The position numbers and the translations under genes were made by a program. 64,000 bases of DNA from Malus domestica (taxonomy: Eukaryota > Streptophyta > Magnoliopsida > Rosales > Rosaceae), in contig NC_091663.1 of the NCBI RefSeq assembly GCF_042453785.1, positions 36,973,001-37,037,000 of the forward strand. Direction: 5' to 3'. Below the pieces are notes generated by a model, which was given only the letters and a program-made list of their open reading frames with translations, was not told the origin of the DNA and did no database searches. Shown piece after piece: positions 22,214-34,500 of the stretch (position 1 is the first letter of the stretch; every line of letters starts with the position of its first letter).

Positions 22214-22622
22214 TCTGCAAGAGGTGGGTTTAGTGCAAGCGACTAAGGGTTCAAACACCCAATGTGAGTAGAACCTCTCACGAATGCATTTATTGAAGTC
22301 ACTGACTCTGTTTTTGTGTAACCGTTTGATCCAGAAGGTACATGTATGATGCGTCTGCCAACAATAGGTGGTGGTGGTGGTGAGATCCCTCTAATATTAA
22401 TAAAAAAATAAATTTTGAAAAAAAAAGGACCTTACATACTACTAACACTTGCCCGCCGGCCCAAAAGGAAAACAGCTTTACTGAAATAGCCCATCGTATT
22501 AACTAAATTTGAAGGAAAAGAAAAATAAAAATTGACAAAAACGACATCGTGCTTGGAGAAAGTACCAGCAGAGCAAAAGACGGCCCGAGAGGACTTGAGA
22601 GGGGCGGAGCTGCGAGTCTGAG

Positions 22623-23692
22623 ATGACGAGAGCACAAGTACTGAACGCGTACAAAGCTTTGCTACGAGCGACGCGGAAGTCCTTCGCCGGAGACGTGACG
22701 ATGCTGAACGGCGCGGCGGCGGAGGTCCGCAAGAAGTTCGAAGAGAGCAGGTACGTGACGTCAGAGGCGGAGATCCAGAGTCTCCTGGAACAGGCAGGCG
22801 AGGCCTCCCGTTTCATCAGCGAAATGATCATCCAGGCCAAGCTCAATTCCCGCGGCGGTTACGGTAAATTTTCACTTCCAATTCATCTCTCTCGTAAATC
22901 CGTTCCGTTGTTGAAGTCGTAGGAAGTACGTGTTGGAGAAGAATCGATGGCGTTTGAGTGCCTTGAATGTGTTTGTTAAAATGCTTGTGTGGGCTGCTTT
23001 TGTGTGCATTTTCTGTTAAATTTCAGTGATTGGTTTTTGTTTTGGTGCCGAAATCTGATATGCTTTTTGCTTCAGTGAAGCTCCAATAAAATGGCATTAG
23101 TAAGTTAGTATAAGGAATGATTGAGGAGAGAAATGTTGCTACACCCAATGTCATTACAGCGGTATCTCAAGTTATTCACGCTAACTTTCTCGCATACTAG
23201 TTTTTCTTTTCATATGCCAGATTTAACCTTTAATTTCATAAATGTCAGTTTTTATAAAAACTATCAATCATAGCATAAAACATGCTTTAAATAGACCAAA
23301 CTACCCTACAAATTAAAATCAAATTACACAACACCTAAAATCGTTGGAATTCATTTTCATTCAAACTCACAACATGATTGCTGTCACCGAACAACTTGAG
23401 GGTATTAAAGTCTATTACAATGAAATTTTGGATATATTTGATAGTTTTTATAAAAACTGATATTTACGAAAGTAAAGTGTAAATATTGGCTATATATGAT
23501 AAATTCTCCTTGGGATACCGCGACAGAGACCGGGATGTTGAGATTGGTGAGTTGTATCATCAACAGCAGTCCAAAGAGATTTGTTTAACGTTCAAACTCT
23601 GATTGAATTTTGCAGAAGTGAAGCCGGATAAAGATCATGCGGGAGCAACACTTGAGGTTCCTTCCGAAGAGCTTCTTCGCACCAAGTCTTGA
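22623..23692 (+). CDS. MZM1: Mitochondrial zinc maintenance protein 1-like, LYR family
   Basis: Two exons, 22623-22863 and 23616-23692, joined in phase 1 across a GT-AG intron, give 105 aa. The N-terminus [21 protein letters not shown] matches the LYR/complex-1 small-protein pattern, with [10 protein letters not shown] in place of the canonical LYR. It is followed by a helix-rich region with VRKKFEESR and ends in an acidic tail ELLRTKS. In yeast and plants MZM1 helps assemble respiratory complex III and influences the mitochondrial zinc pool. The length fits the family (about 105-110 aa). Exon 1 is GC-rich compared with the intron. It converges with the PPAN gene 570 bp downstream. Confidence 0.85.
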
Positions 23693-24261
23693 CTCGAGCA
23701 ATGGCTTCTGCAAATGTATGGCGGCGTGCTCACTGCTTTTTTGAGGGTTCAGGTGCTTTGGGGGGTTTTGTTCCATTTGATTGCCTACCAAGTTTTCAAG
23801 AATTAAGTTAAGTTGAACAATTTTGTTCGTTTTCGATTAGTAAATGTAACAGGATTTTGGATACATAATTTCTGAACGGTCTGTCATTCACAATATCTAC
23901 AGCGGAAGAATGCACAAATAGAACCGTTACAAACTTTTAATAAAAATTCTATTGTTGATTTAGTGTCCACTCAGTTCTACTATTTATTAAATTTGCAACC
24001 GGTATTATTTGTGCGCAGTTTCGGATTTTCATCCTTGCCAATTCATCAAATGAGTAGAACCAATAAAAAGACTAAGTTGCAGAAAGCAAACATTGCAATT
24101 GCAAATGAAAGAAGTAATATGAGTGATTGGATCCTCAAAACATATGTATTGATGGGTGCATTGAAATTTCAGGCTTTCAATAGACTGCAAACACTCAAAT
24201 AGTTGACGATTACAAACGGAGGAATATCAACGTACAACAGGAAAGACAGCTTCTGGAGTTG
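23693..24261. other. Convergent 3' flanks of MZM1 and PPAN
   Basis: This stretch separates the stop codons of two convergent genes. It should hold both 3' untranslated regions and polyadenylation sites. No additional frame is convincing. Confidence 0.5.
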
Positions 24262-25988
24262 TTAGTCTTCGTCGATATCTTCACCATCTTCTTCATCATT
24301 TTCCTCATCTTCATCATCAATTTCTTCATCTTCGTCATCGTTTTCCTCGTCTTCATGGTTGCCTTCCTTTTTCTTCCCATCGCCATTTCCTAACCAAAGA
24401 AAAGCATAAGCATATAATTGTCACTCGTCTTCTCTTGATCATGATGTCATAGAGCAGACTGTCAAAATCACAAGAAATGTACGACAGGATAAGATTAACG
24501 TACCATATTCACTGAAGATGACTCCACCGGTGCACAATCCTTCCTCAATCTTCATGAGTTGAAGGGTCATTCTGGGTCCTATCTCTTGAAGCTTGACAGC
24601 ACTTTTTGAGGAAGCCCGATTAACCCTACCTAGATCATTAGCCAAAGTCACGGTCGCTGCCTCATCATCCGCTTCACTTTCTGATCCGTAACCAGCCCTT
24701 CGGAATAAGATAAAAGATCAAGTTTAATCCACTTTCAAAATGCAAACCCAATAATAGAAAACTAAATAACTAAACAATTAGAGACAGCGGGGGAAAGGAA
24801 ACTGGGGGGGAGGCTTACTTTGTGACGAAGTCACTCACGTCTTGAAGATTTCTTAGATCAGGGACTTGATGGTTCTGAACAAATCTTCTTAATCTCTGGG
24901 AGACACCCACAGGCTGTAATCTTATGGAGTAATGCCGGAAATCAATCAGTTTTGTGTCCTTGTTGTAATTAAGCAACACTATTCTTTGGCATGAAGAAAG
25001 TTTCACCTGAAACGTTCACAGCAAGACCACACTCAGCGGGGATCATAAATCCTTTTCAATCCAACAACTGGTTGGTATCATTTCGTGAACTTACAGTGTT
25101 AACATCAATGGCTGGAAAGATGTTCTGAAACAGTATCGTTGTGAGCTTCAAATGTTGCTCTCCAGTCCCAAAACCAGAAAGAACAATCTACAAAATAAAA
25201 AACAGTGTTCGTTAGAACCCATTTTTACGATATCCTTTTCGTGAAACTTTAAACTACATGAATTTGCCTAAGCAGATTGCAACTGATTAAGATTACCAAA
25301 GGGGCATTCTTAAAAAGATCTGCCGGGCATCTAGGACGCTTTTGAGACCGCGCAATATCAACCGCCAAAGAGTACTCCTGTATCTTAAATGTAAGCGTGG
25401 GGCCTTGAGGTGTCCTCGCAACCCTAAGGTACGGCGCAGTTGGAGTTTTCGACAACATGAGGAAATGTGTAACCCCCATAGGCCCGGCCACATTCAAAAA
25501 GTCTCTAAGATTGTTCCGCCTCTTCTCCTGCAAAAACATTGCGGAAAAAGCTCAGCTCTTTACTTCAGATTCTTACCTCATCTCTTCTAATCAATTAAAA
25601 TTTAAACAAATCAAATATCATAAAGCATTGCGAAATATATAAAGACGGAACGAATATTTGCATACCTTAAGCTTAAGGGCAGTGTAGGGAAGCATGAGCT
25701 TCCTCAAATCAGCTTGAAGCTGCCTCAGAGGACCAGGCAACTTGCATCTGGAAAACACAAAGCTCCTTGGGATTTTATCCCCTGTGATATGGTCCACATT
25801 AGCCTGCTTCTTCGTCGAAACCGGCTTCACAAACACCTTCTTCTTCTGTTTTCAAATTTTCAGAAACACAACAATCAACTACGTTTCCGAGAAAATTAAC
25901 AACAACAAAAAAACCTCTTTGATTCAAATTTTCTCGACATCCAAACAGAACCGAAAATTTTCAAGCTTACATTTTTGAAGCGAGCCAT
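24262..25988 (-). CDS. PPAN: Peter Pan-like ribosome biogenesis protein (Brix domain, SSF1 homolog)
   Basis: Seven exons on the minus strand: 25988-25971, 25845-25666, 25527-25297, 25187-25095, 25006-24819, 24697-24504 and 24389-24262. They total 343 aa, near the length I recall for Arabidopsis PPAN. The start encodes MARFKNKKKVFVKP. The Brix domain covers most of the protein, with IPRSFVFSR, LRKLMLPYTALKLK, GPMGVTHFLMLS and the closing motif IGPRMTLQLMKIEEGLC. The C-terminus is a long acidic Asp/Glu run. The family acts in the nucleolus in 27S pre-rRNA processing and 60S subunit maturation. The first coding exon is only 18 bp. A leader intron is likely at 26051-26165 and a telo-box lies just upstream. 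No break is visible. Confidence 0.92.
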
Positions 25989-26050
25989 GGATTTCAAGAA
26001 TATTGAGTTTCAGCGTTTGCAATTTCAGCTTCGTAGCTTTGTGATTAATA

Positions 26051-26165
26051 CTGCAAAAAAAATTAAAACAAAAAAAAGTATACGCATTTAGATTACAGAG
26101 AGAGTGAATTTATGCTAGGGATTCGTCAGATAATTCAAACTAATTGAAAAGTTAAACGAAATTAC
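26051..26165 (-). other. Probable 5'-leader intron of PPAN
   Basis: On the minus strand an AG|GTAATT donor at 26165 and a TTTTTTGCAG acceptor ending at 26051 bracket 115 bp. The segment is AT-rich and lies upstream of the PPAN start codon. It is supported by splice consensus only. Confidence 0.5.
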
Positions 26166-26176
26166 CTTTGGGCGTT

Positions 26177-26184
26177 TAGGGTTT
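26177..26184 (-). promoter_or_regulatory. Telo-box in the PPAN leader
   Basis: AAACCCTA on the minus strand lies just before the probable leader intron. Telo-boxes are characteristic of plant ribosomal-protein and ribosome-biogenesis genes, which agrees with the PPAN identification. Confidence 0.5.
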
Positions 26185-26735
26185 TTGGGGAGCTCTGTCT
26201 CTGCGTGAGGTTTTAGACGAAGGAAGGTGGTGACTGAACGCGCGAGGCAAATTAGGTTGTTTATTAGGCGCATCCGAACCGTTGAATCTTACCAAGGAAA
26301 TCAAGATGCAACGACGTCGTTGGGTACCTTAGTAGCGTTGGGTTTGGTTGGGCTGGTTCGGCCTATAATGTAAGCAACCCAAAGTTTGGTCCCATAAAAA
26401 GTGATGTGGCTTGCCTTTTAATTCAATCCTAAGTCTTAAATCCCTTGGTTTGACAAAAAATACGTTTAAAAAAGTGGTTACGTGGTTGTTCACTTGACAA
26501 TCTAACAAGAATATAGATTTTTATTATCAGAGATCAAAATAAATAGTTATATCAATCTCATGGACCATTTTACATGAACACATTAATAACACGACAATCC
26601 AACCAAAAAATTGCTCATCTGCATGTGATATGAAAAGATACTTGATACCAATTGCCAAAGGAAATTAAATAAACGAGAGAAGTTGATGGGAGAAAAGGGT
26701 TTGGCTCAAGATTTAGCTATCATGAGAAAAATGTA

Positions 26736-26888
26736 GGGAGTTTTAACGAAAAGCCCGCAATACTGTTTACTTTAATGAAAAATCATATTTTTACACTAAA
26801 AAGTCAAACCTGATACTATTCACTTTAGCCTTTATTTTGTCCTTATCGTTAAAACTCAAAGTTTTCAAGTCATTTTCATTAGTTTTCC
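26736..26888. mobile_element. Small MITE-like repeat, also present in a UXS intron
   Basis: About 150 bp, related to 58895-59042. Shared words include AAAAATCATATTTT, ACTATTCACTTTA and CCTTTATTTTGT. The ends GGGAGTTTTAACGAAAA and TTTTCATTAGTTTTCC are loosely inverted. It encodes nothing; no clean target duplication was identified. Confidence 0.5.
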
Positions 26889-27519
26889 TAAAAATTGTAA
26901 TGATAGGGAGTGCAATAATGATACATAGTGCAAAACATTTTTCATGAAAGATCTAAATTAATTTATTCACGTGAAATAAGACTAATTGTTCGGATTCATT
27001 TGAACTAGACCAATCATATATTTAGAGAGACAAATCAATAGTCTACTCCTAACCACGCAAATATTGTCCGAACTTAACCACGTATTGTTAAGACTTTATA
27101 TTCAACATAATCTCCCTAACCTCACTTTATGTGGCTGCTAAAATTTAAATCCCTTTGAATATTTGCCTTTATTTGTTTTCATATTAATCAATCTAACTTG
27201 TTGTAGTCTAATTAATATACGAAAATTTTATAATGCTTCGAAGTACTATTCTAATTCTCTGTTCGAAAGTTTTTCGTTCTTTAATTTTAATCATAGATAC
27301 GATTTGTTTAATAGTTAAAATACTAGAAAAGCACCGAAATATCAGATCCTATTAATCTTTAATCATAATAATCAATTCCCTGCAGCCCATTCACATGATT
27401 TTCACCATTTCAACCTAAGATTTCTGCTCATCAGTATATCCCTCTCTTTCCAGTTGGCCTCTTTACTGCACTCACCAGCCTCTCGCCTACGAAAAAAATC
27501 CCCACACTCTAGGACCCTG
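26889..27519. other. AT-rich intergenic region
   Basis: No gene, RNA or clear element is visible between the MITE-like repeat and the promoter of the inhibitor gene. Long-range promoter elements cannot be judged from sequence alone. Confidence 0.5.
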
Positions 27520-27527
27520 TATAATAA
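27520..27527 (+). promoter_or_regulatory. TATA box of the pectin methylesterase inhibitor gene
   Basis: TATAATAA lies 110 bp before the start codon at 27630, a usual distance for a plant core promoter with a leader of about 75 bases. Confidence 0.45.
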
Positions 27528-27629
27528 GCTAGCTTAACCCTCTCAGATTTCATCATCTTCTCCGATTTAACTATCTTCAGTTCTTCGATATACAGAGAAA
27601 AACAGGTTAAAATTATTTTTCCTTCCGCA

Positions 27630-28472
27630 ATGAAAATGGCATCTTGTACCAATTACGTCTTCGTGTCACTCATTTTTCCTGTTATGTGGCTGAGTTTCTC
27701 AACTCAATTGGTATCTGGAAAAGGGAACAAAAACTATGTTCAAGAGGCCTGCAGTGTGACCAGGTATCGAGACCTTTGCATCCACTCACTGGCATCGTTT
27801 TCGACATTGGCCAAGGACAGCCCTAGCAGGTGGGCACGAGCCGGGGTTTCAGTTTCATTGAGCGAGACCAAGAGTGCTGCTCATTACTTGGTAATGTCAA
27901 AATTTCAAAGAGAAACGAGTGGCGTGGGTCTACTACTAATTAACACCAATGGTTGTTCTCAACTGACGTTTAACCACTTGCTAATACATGCATAAGTGTG
28001 GGGTTTTATCGAAAAAAAAAATAATTGGTTCTATATGTTATTAGTAGTAGAACAGTTCACTTATATATATTTGTATTTTGTTTTGTAAGTTTCCGACATG
28101 TAGATTTGTTACATTCTTCAACAGGTAACTCTGAAAAAGCACAGGCGTGGTATGCAAGGGATAAACAAAGTTGCTTTGTCCGACTGCATTGAGTGCTTTC
28201 TGAACGCGATCGATGAGCTTCACCAATCACTCGGTGTTCTCAGGACGCTTACTAAAACGACATTCGGCTCGGAAATGGCGGACCTGAAAACCTGGCTCAG
28301 TGCTGCCCTAACTGATGGAGACACCTGCTTGGATGGCTTTGAGGGTCACAAAGGAAAACAAGTCAAATTGCTACAAAATAGGGTTTCGAAAGTTACGCAT
28401 ATCACCAATAATGCACTGGCTCTTGTTAACAAACTTGCGACTACTGGCTTGGGAAGCCTTCCTAATTCGTAG
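27630..28472 (+). CDS. Pectin methylesterase inhibitor / 21 kDa-type secreted protein
   Basis: Two exons, 27630-27890 and 28125-28472, joined in phase 0 across a GT-AG intron, encode 202 aa. Residues 1 to about 30 form a signal peptide (hydrophobic VFVSLIFPVMWLSF, then VSG). The mature part has the PMEI pattern: a first cysteine pair in ACSVTRYRDLC, helices with ALSDCIECF and AIDELHQS, and the late motif WLSAALTDGDTCLDGF. Family members bind pectin methylesterases in the cell wall in a 1:1 complex, or invertases in a related subgroup. I cannot tell these targets apart here. Many genes of this family lack introns, so the intron after residue 87 is notable, although both splice sites are canonical. 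Confidence 0.85.
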
Positions 28473-30605
28473 GAAGAGAAGATTATGACTACATATGTTG
28501 TGTTTAATTAAAAGTTTTGAAATATGCTAAGCGCTAGTTTGTCAGCGGGTGTGACTTAAAGTCCAGGAGTCTAGACGAATTAGGTGAATTTAAGTAAATT
28601 TATTATTATATCATATAAATAAATGCCTATTTACACTTAAAAAAACTATACTTAAAATAAAATTAAAATGCTATACAAACCAATAAACTCAGCAAGTAAA
28701 TATACAATTCAAAAGCCAAAAGCCAATAAGCTCGTAAGCAAATTAACAAGTTACAAACTGCATTACTTTAACAAATTCTTTTGGATAGGTTACCTGTTAG
28801 CAGTTTAACTTAATAAGAATATTGCTAATGAGAAAATAGTGACAAATATATATATATATATATATTAATATATATTAATGCATTAGTCACCATTGTGGTG
28901 TACTATTACTTATTTTTAGCTTTTGGCACAATTTTCTTATTTGCAACATCATTGTTACTCCAGCAATTACTACTAAATTAAACAGTTACATTAGAGTAAT
29001 TGTTGATCACTTTTCTTGTAGTGATAGGTGATTAGCAAATCGATCAACATATTACATTCAACTTAACCACTGAATTTTTTATATGAATCTATCATATATC
29101 TAACTAACAACCCACCACTTTCAATATCATGGCAGTATAGTCCTGACCTAAGAATGTTTGAGAACAATCACAAGTTCTAACTAACAACCCACCACTTTCA
29201 ATATCATGGCAGTGTAGTCCTGACCTAAGTGGTCATATTGAATGTTTGAGAACAATCACAAGTTCAACCGATTTAAACGAGGATGTCACGCTGTCAAACA
29301 TAAAAGACTCAACAACCTTATCAATCATGATAAACTACAGTTTGACCATAGTTAGTTCCAGGAGTTGGAGCTGGGTTCAAACACAATGTCGGTGTGTGCT
29401 GCAGGGCGTGTAAATCACGTCAACACACCTGTGCTTGCAAAAGAAGATTTGGGAATTGGGATCCTCTACGGATTTCTATATATGGACCGGCAGATTTAGA
29501 GATTCAGACTACTCATTTTAAATTTATAATCTTCATTAGCACATCATACTCAAACAAGAGTCCGACTCTATTTTCCGCTTAAACAGCCCTCATCTTTGAG
29601 TCCGCTGACTACGAGATCCGAAGAAATCTCGGTTCGCAAAAGTGGCCCATAAATTCAGCCAACGTTTGCTGTTGCAGATGTTTATTTTCTTCTTCATGTT
29701 TGCAGTGGTTGGTACGATTCAACGTCGTCGTGTGGAAAATTAATATTACCAAACAAACAAAGTGAAACTACAAAGATACAAAATATATGTGTACGTTTTA
29801 ATACTGTTTATTTTAGTTAACGAGCAATTATTGAAGTTGTTGGCAAGGGTTTATTAAAACGTAACATGAAGGCGACAAATGAAAGACTGTATGTGGTAAG
29901 AACACACAGATTTCTCAGCTTTAATCGGTTCTCAAATTTGGTCTTTCCATTATTACGCATGTAATTGTGCTAAAAGTCCAAGGAATGGAAAATCCGACAA
30001 GTGCAAGAAAGAAAAGGAAAAGTGTAGCTTTCCTTGCCGACAAAGAGAATTCCTAATCCAAGCCCTAATTGGATTGGTTAACTCCTTACTCCTAAAAGTT
30101 TGTAATCATAGAAATATATACATTCGCGGCAATAACTTGACGTGACAAAGTTACAAACTAATCCTCTTAAAATTTTAATAAAAAAAACACACACAAACAC
30201 ATTGAGAACAGACCGTCCCTGAGAGATAGAGCTATTCAAACTTCCACCGGAATTACGACGAGGATTGTGCAGCCTTGGAGCCAATTTGGAGTTTCGAATA
30301 TTCTTCCATGTCATCAAATTCAACCATGTCTTTCCTTAGATCAATCATGAACCAAGTCTTTATTTTATATTATCCTCAATTAATTTTTAATGTTGAGTAA
30401 TTGTTATTATGTTTTATTGTTATCAAATAACTAGCCATTATTTGCGTAAATAACTAAATTGTGATTGACAGGTTGGGATTAGGAAAAAGTTTCTCATCAA
30501 AATTACCAAAATTACATAGTTGAGTAGAGATGTTGATTATGATATGTACAATTTTTTACAATTACCCTTTATGCGTAAATGGTTTTTTTTATCTAAATAT
30601 GTTGC
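28473..30605. other. Intergenic AT-rich region, no gene seen
   Basis: A (TA)n run lies at about 28848-28865 and a direct repeat at 29101-29264. Short frames here are not supported by codon structure or similarity. The last 5 bases (GTTGC) are the left target duplication of the Tat element. Confidence 0.5.
29101..29264 (+). repeat. 77-bp tandem duplication
   Basis: Units start at 29101 and 29178 with TAACTAACAACCCACCACTT. The second has a short extra segment (GTGGTCATATT). No function is visible. Confidence 0.75.
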
Positions 30606-31522
30606 TGTTTGGGCCCAAAATAATAATTTGGGCCGAGGGTAGGATCACTCTCGGCCCAGGAGGCCGGGCGGCAAAAGGACCATGGATCGGTCAACACGTA
30701 GGCGTCCAAACCTAGGGCGGTTAGGACGAATCCTAGTGCAATGGGGAGTCTCGACGGGATCGGATATCCAGGAAACTAATCCAGCTTAGCTAAGGACTAG
30801 GTTCATAGTCCTAGTAGATGTAGGACTGGTCGAGGTGATCCGGAGAGGGAAACCTAGTCCGAGTAGGATTTAAACTCGGACTCAAGGTTCAGTACTATAA
30901 ATAGGGGACGCTGTGCATCAGGAAAGCCCCCGACAAATCAATACAAAATTGCCCTGCGCAAACTCTCACAACTTGTGATTTTTCTTTTTCCTTTTTCGCT
31001 GACACATCTTCCGTTGGCATCAACAGCACTGTGGAAGCAACCGGTGATATCTTAAGTCGGCATAGATAGCTCTGTCACCGTAGAGTCAGTCGGTCTCGCA
31101 GTATCTTCCGTTGGCATCAACAGCACTGCGGCGAGAACGATTGATTACCTATCCAAGTCTCGGTCGAGAAGGGTTTCTAAATCCTTATTGGTCGAGGTCA
31201 TCTCATCAGCCTTATCGGCGAAGTGAGGTGTTACAGTTATTACATTCGGCACATTGAAAGCCGAATTTGATTCTGAACTTCGTAAGAATAGTAACCTTGT
31301 CTTCAGGTTCGAGAACCCAAGAGGCCGAGACGTGTTCCTTTCTCGGCCGCAATCGCAAGACGCAGAAGTCAGTAGCGCGACCCAACGCAACATCAACAAA
31401 TTTACTCCTCGGCTGAGCTTGGCCGACGAGTTGGCACGCCCCGCATTCACCGAAGGACGTAGTTAGCTCATTAATTACTCGGCCTGCGCGCCACGTAGGC
31501 TTTGTAGTTTCTAGGGTCAACA
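30606..31522 (+). repeat. 5' LTR of the Tat element
   Basis: Starts TGTTTGGGCCC and ends GGTCAACA. It contains a TATA box at 30896-30903 and a 26-bp direct repeat ATCTTCCGTTGGCATCAACA (31016 and 31103) downstream of it. It differs from the 3' LTR at 30626, 30700, 31386, 31414 and 31514. Confidence 0.95.
30896..30903 (+). promoter_or_regulatory. TATA box of the 5' LTR
   Basis: TATAAATA is followed by AGGGGACGC, the usual setting of a plant LTR core promoter. The transcription start is probably about 30 bases downstream. The same site recurs at 43448-43455 in the 3' LTR. Confidence 0.65.
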
Positions 31523-31545
31523 TTTTGGCACGCCCAGTGGGACTC
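31523..31545 (+). other. Candidate primer-binding site region
   Basis: The sequence directly after the 5' LTR (TTTTGGCACGCCCAGTGGGA) is where the tRNA primer site should lie. I did not match it to a specific tRNA. Confidence 0.4.
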
Positions 31546-31565
31546 AGTGCTAAACTACGAAGTTC

Positions 31566-34500
31566 ATGCCAATTGAAACACGATCGGTAAAAAAGAAAAC
31601 CACTATGGGAAAGTCGATAGCTGATTTGCCGAATCAAAGCACGGGACAAAGTGTGCCACAAGCGCAGAATCCCCTTAGCGCCGTGACACCTGAGTCCACG
31701 AGTGCGACCCGCCGAGAGAGAGAAGCTAATCTCGGCAGTCAACTCCGCGGTCCAGAAATCCCTAACAGGAACACCTGCATTCTCACTGAAGGGATAGTAG
31801 AAGAGTGTGACGAGGATGGTGGTGAAGGATCTGATCCACCAACAAGGTCGTTTCTTCGAAAGCGACTGAACGAGCAGTCTCGGTCAGTCGAGCAGACGTT
31901 TAGTCGAGGCATTGACAAGCTGCATGACGCGATACTCAGTTCCAATGATCGACAAACCAGGCTGCTTGAAATGCTGGTTAGTCAAGTTTGTGGCAGCAGG
32001 CCTTTCGATCTTCGCCAACATTGTTTACCAGGAAACAACCCGGTACCGATTGTACCGGCCGAGCCTATTCCTGCCCCGCTCAAACCAATTAATTTGGAGA
32101 AAGGAGGAGGGTCGAATAGTAGGTCAGACGGGACCGACCAGAGGGTCGAAGCAACACCTGTTGATATGACCGAAGTTCAGCGGATGATCGACTCGGCCAT
32201 GAAGAAAGGGCCGAAGTTTCCCAAGTTTATTCATCCATACCCAGCGTATGTGGAAACATTTGGATACCCGAAGGGTTTCAAGATCCCAGATTTTAGTCTT
32301 TTTGCCGGTGAATCGTCCCTGTCTTCGTTGGAGCACGTGGCTCGTTTCACCGCGCAATGTGGAGATGTTAATAGTGATTTCCACAAGTTACGGCTGTTCA
32401 ATTTTTCATTGACCGGCTCGACATTTGCCTGGTACATCAATCTCCCGCCTAATTCCGTCCAAAACTGGGAGGAGTTAGTCGAGAAGTTCCACGAGCAGTT
32501 TTATCGGCCGGGGATGGAGATGTCAGTCTCTTCATTAGCACGGATGGCTCAGGCATCTGATGAGTCACCAATGGATTATCTTACCAGGTTCAAATCGGCT
32601 AGGAATTGGTGCCGAGTGCCTTTACCTGAAGTCGAATTTGTCAGGCTTGCTTTGAACGGCCTTGACGTCGAATACAAAAAGAAATTCTTGGGGGCAAATT
32701 TTCGGGATATGTACGAATTGGCCCAACATGTCGAGCAGTATGATTATTTGCTCCGCGAGGAAAAGACTTCGAAGACTCCAGTTCGGGGAACGATATACAA
32801 AAACCCTACTGTCAATTATGCATCGACCGAGGATGAATGTGTTAGTGTGGATGCGGCTGAGATAGTAATAGATAAGCCATACATTTGCAAGGCATTGACT
32901 CAGGTTGATTCTAGAGAAGCCAAAAGTCGCTTGGCCACTGAAGGAACATCGAAACCGTCAAAGGTTTATACTTTTGATATTACCAAGGCTGACGTAATTT
33001 TTGACCAACTGTTATCAGCAAGAATCATTAAACTTCGGCCTGGTCATAACATTCCTAAGGCCGAAGAGCTTAAAGGAAAGGTGTATTGCAAATACCACAA
33101 TTCGAGCAAACACACGACAAACAATTGCGTCGTATTTCGCGACAACGTCCAAAGCTGGATTGATAATGGCAAACTGAAGTTTCCCGAGAAGAGGATGAGT
33201 GTTGATACTGATCCGTTCCCCACGGCAACAGTAAACATGGTCGACGCGTACCTACCCAAGGACAAAGGGAAAGGCAAGGCTGAAGTGGTTAAGACACAAC
33301 GCCCGCGGAATTAGAATGTTCAGCCACAGTTCATGGCCGATTTGCGTTCAAATAAACCATCTGCGGCCTTAACGGGGCCCGCTATTGTCAAACCTATGAT
33401 GGAGTGTAGCGCCGATGAAGATAGTGGGACGGCGGTTTTGTGCAGGAAATGTAAAGCGAAGGTCGACAGTGAACCAGAGGAGAAGCCTTCTTCGCAACCC
33501 ATGGCCGTAACTCGGCAAAAGATAGCCAATGAAGACCAACATCATGGGGTTTTTGGGAGGCTCGGTCCTAAAGTACGGATGGAAGAGACACCCCCGGTCA
33601 GGCGGCGCCTCGATTTTGATGCTTCATTTTATGACGATGATTACTATAAGCGTAATTCTAGCAGTTCAGGATCATCGCGGAGTCAAAAGACCTTCAAGCC
33701 TCCCGAGCCTAGAGATCAACGTTGGTATACATACCATTCTTCGAGGGGCGTTTACACCGCGTTGTCCAAATCTCAGAAACGCCGGCATCAACGGATAGAT
33801 TGCATGGCTCGCCGACAAGTAGCCCAAGAAGCTTCGGCCCCTAAGTGGCGGCCGAAGGATATAGTTGCCACTGATGATGAGCGACCACCTCCAGCAATTA
33901 TGACAGAGTTGGCTCAAGGGAAACGGCTGGTCGATCAAGATGTCGAGACCATGTTTGAAGAAGCTGATAAACGGATCAAACTTCTCATTCGACCAGGGGA
34001 AATGAAGGCACGTCTTGAACATTTCAGGTAAGAGGCCGAAAGCAAATTATCCCCGCTAGCTATGCAAGAGCCTTTGGTCAAAATTCGACGGAATTTGCAT
34101 CCCCCGTTCCTTGGGGAGTCTTTAGAGTATATGCGAGAATTTCATAAGAATCATTCGGCCAACGATCTGTATGGTTTGCCGAAGGCATGCCAGGATACCA
34201 TTGATCTGATCCTGACTTGTCCGGATGCCGAGCGAATCATCCAGAAGACCTCAGATCCAGGATTGAAAGCAAGGTTCCAGCACATACGAGAAGCTCGTGT
34301 TTTTGGGTTTGAAGTCGACCCGTACATCGATATCAATGCAGCCGACCTTCCTTTCTCGCTGGAGGACCTTCAGTATTTACGATATCACTTTGAAGTATTT
34401 TCGGCGGTTTCTCTCTTCGGCCTTACGACCGATGAAATCGCACGTATTGCCCGTCTGGATGCTTATCTCGACACTAGGGATGCTCGGCTACACTACCAGA

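Noticed and set aside
31212..31742. 176-aa minus-strand frame over the 5' LTR edge
   Set aside because: It crosses the LTR/internal boundary, and a part recurs at 43764-44072 only because the LTR is duplicated.
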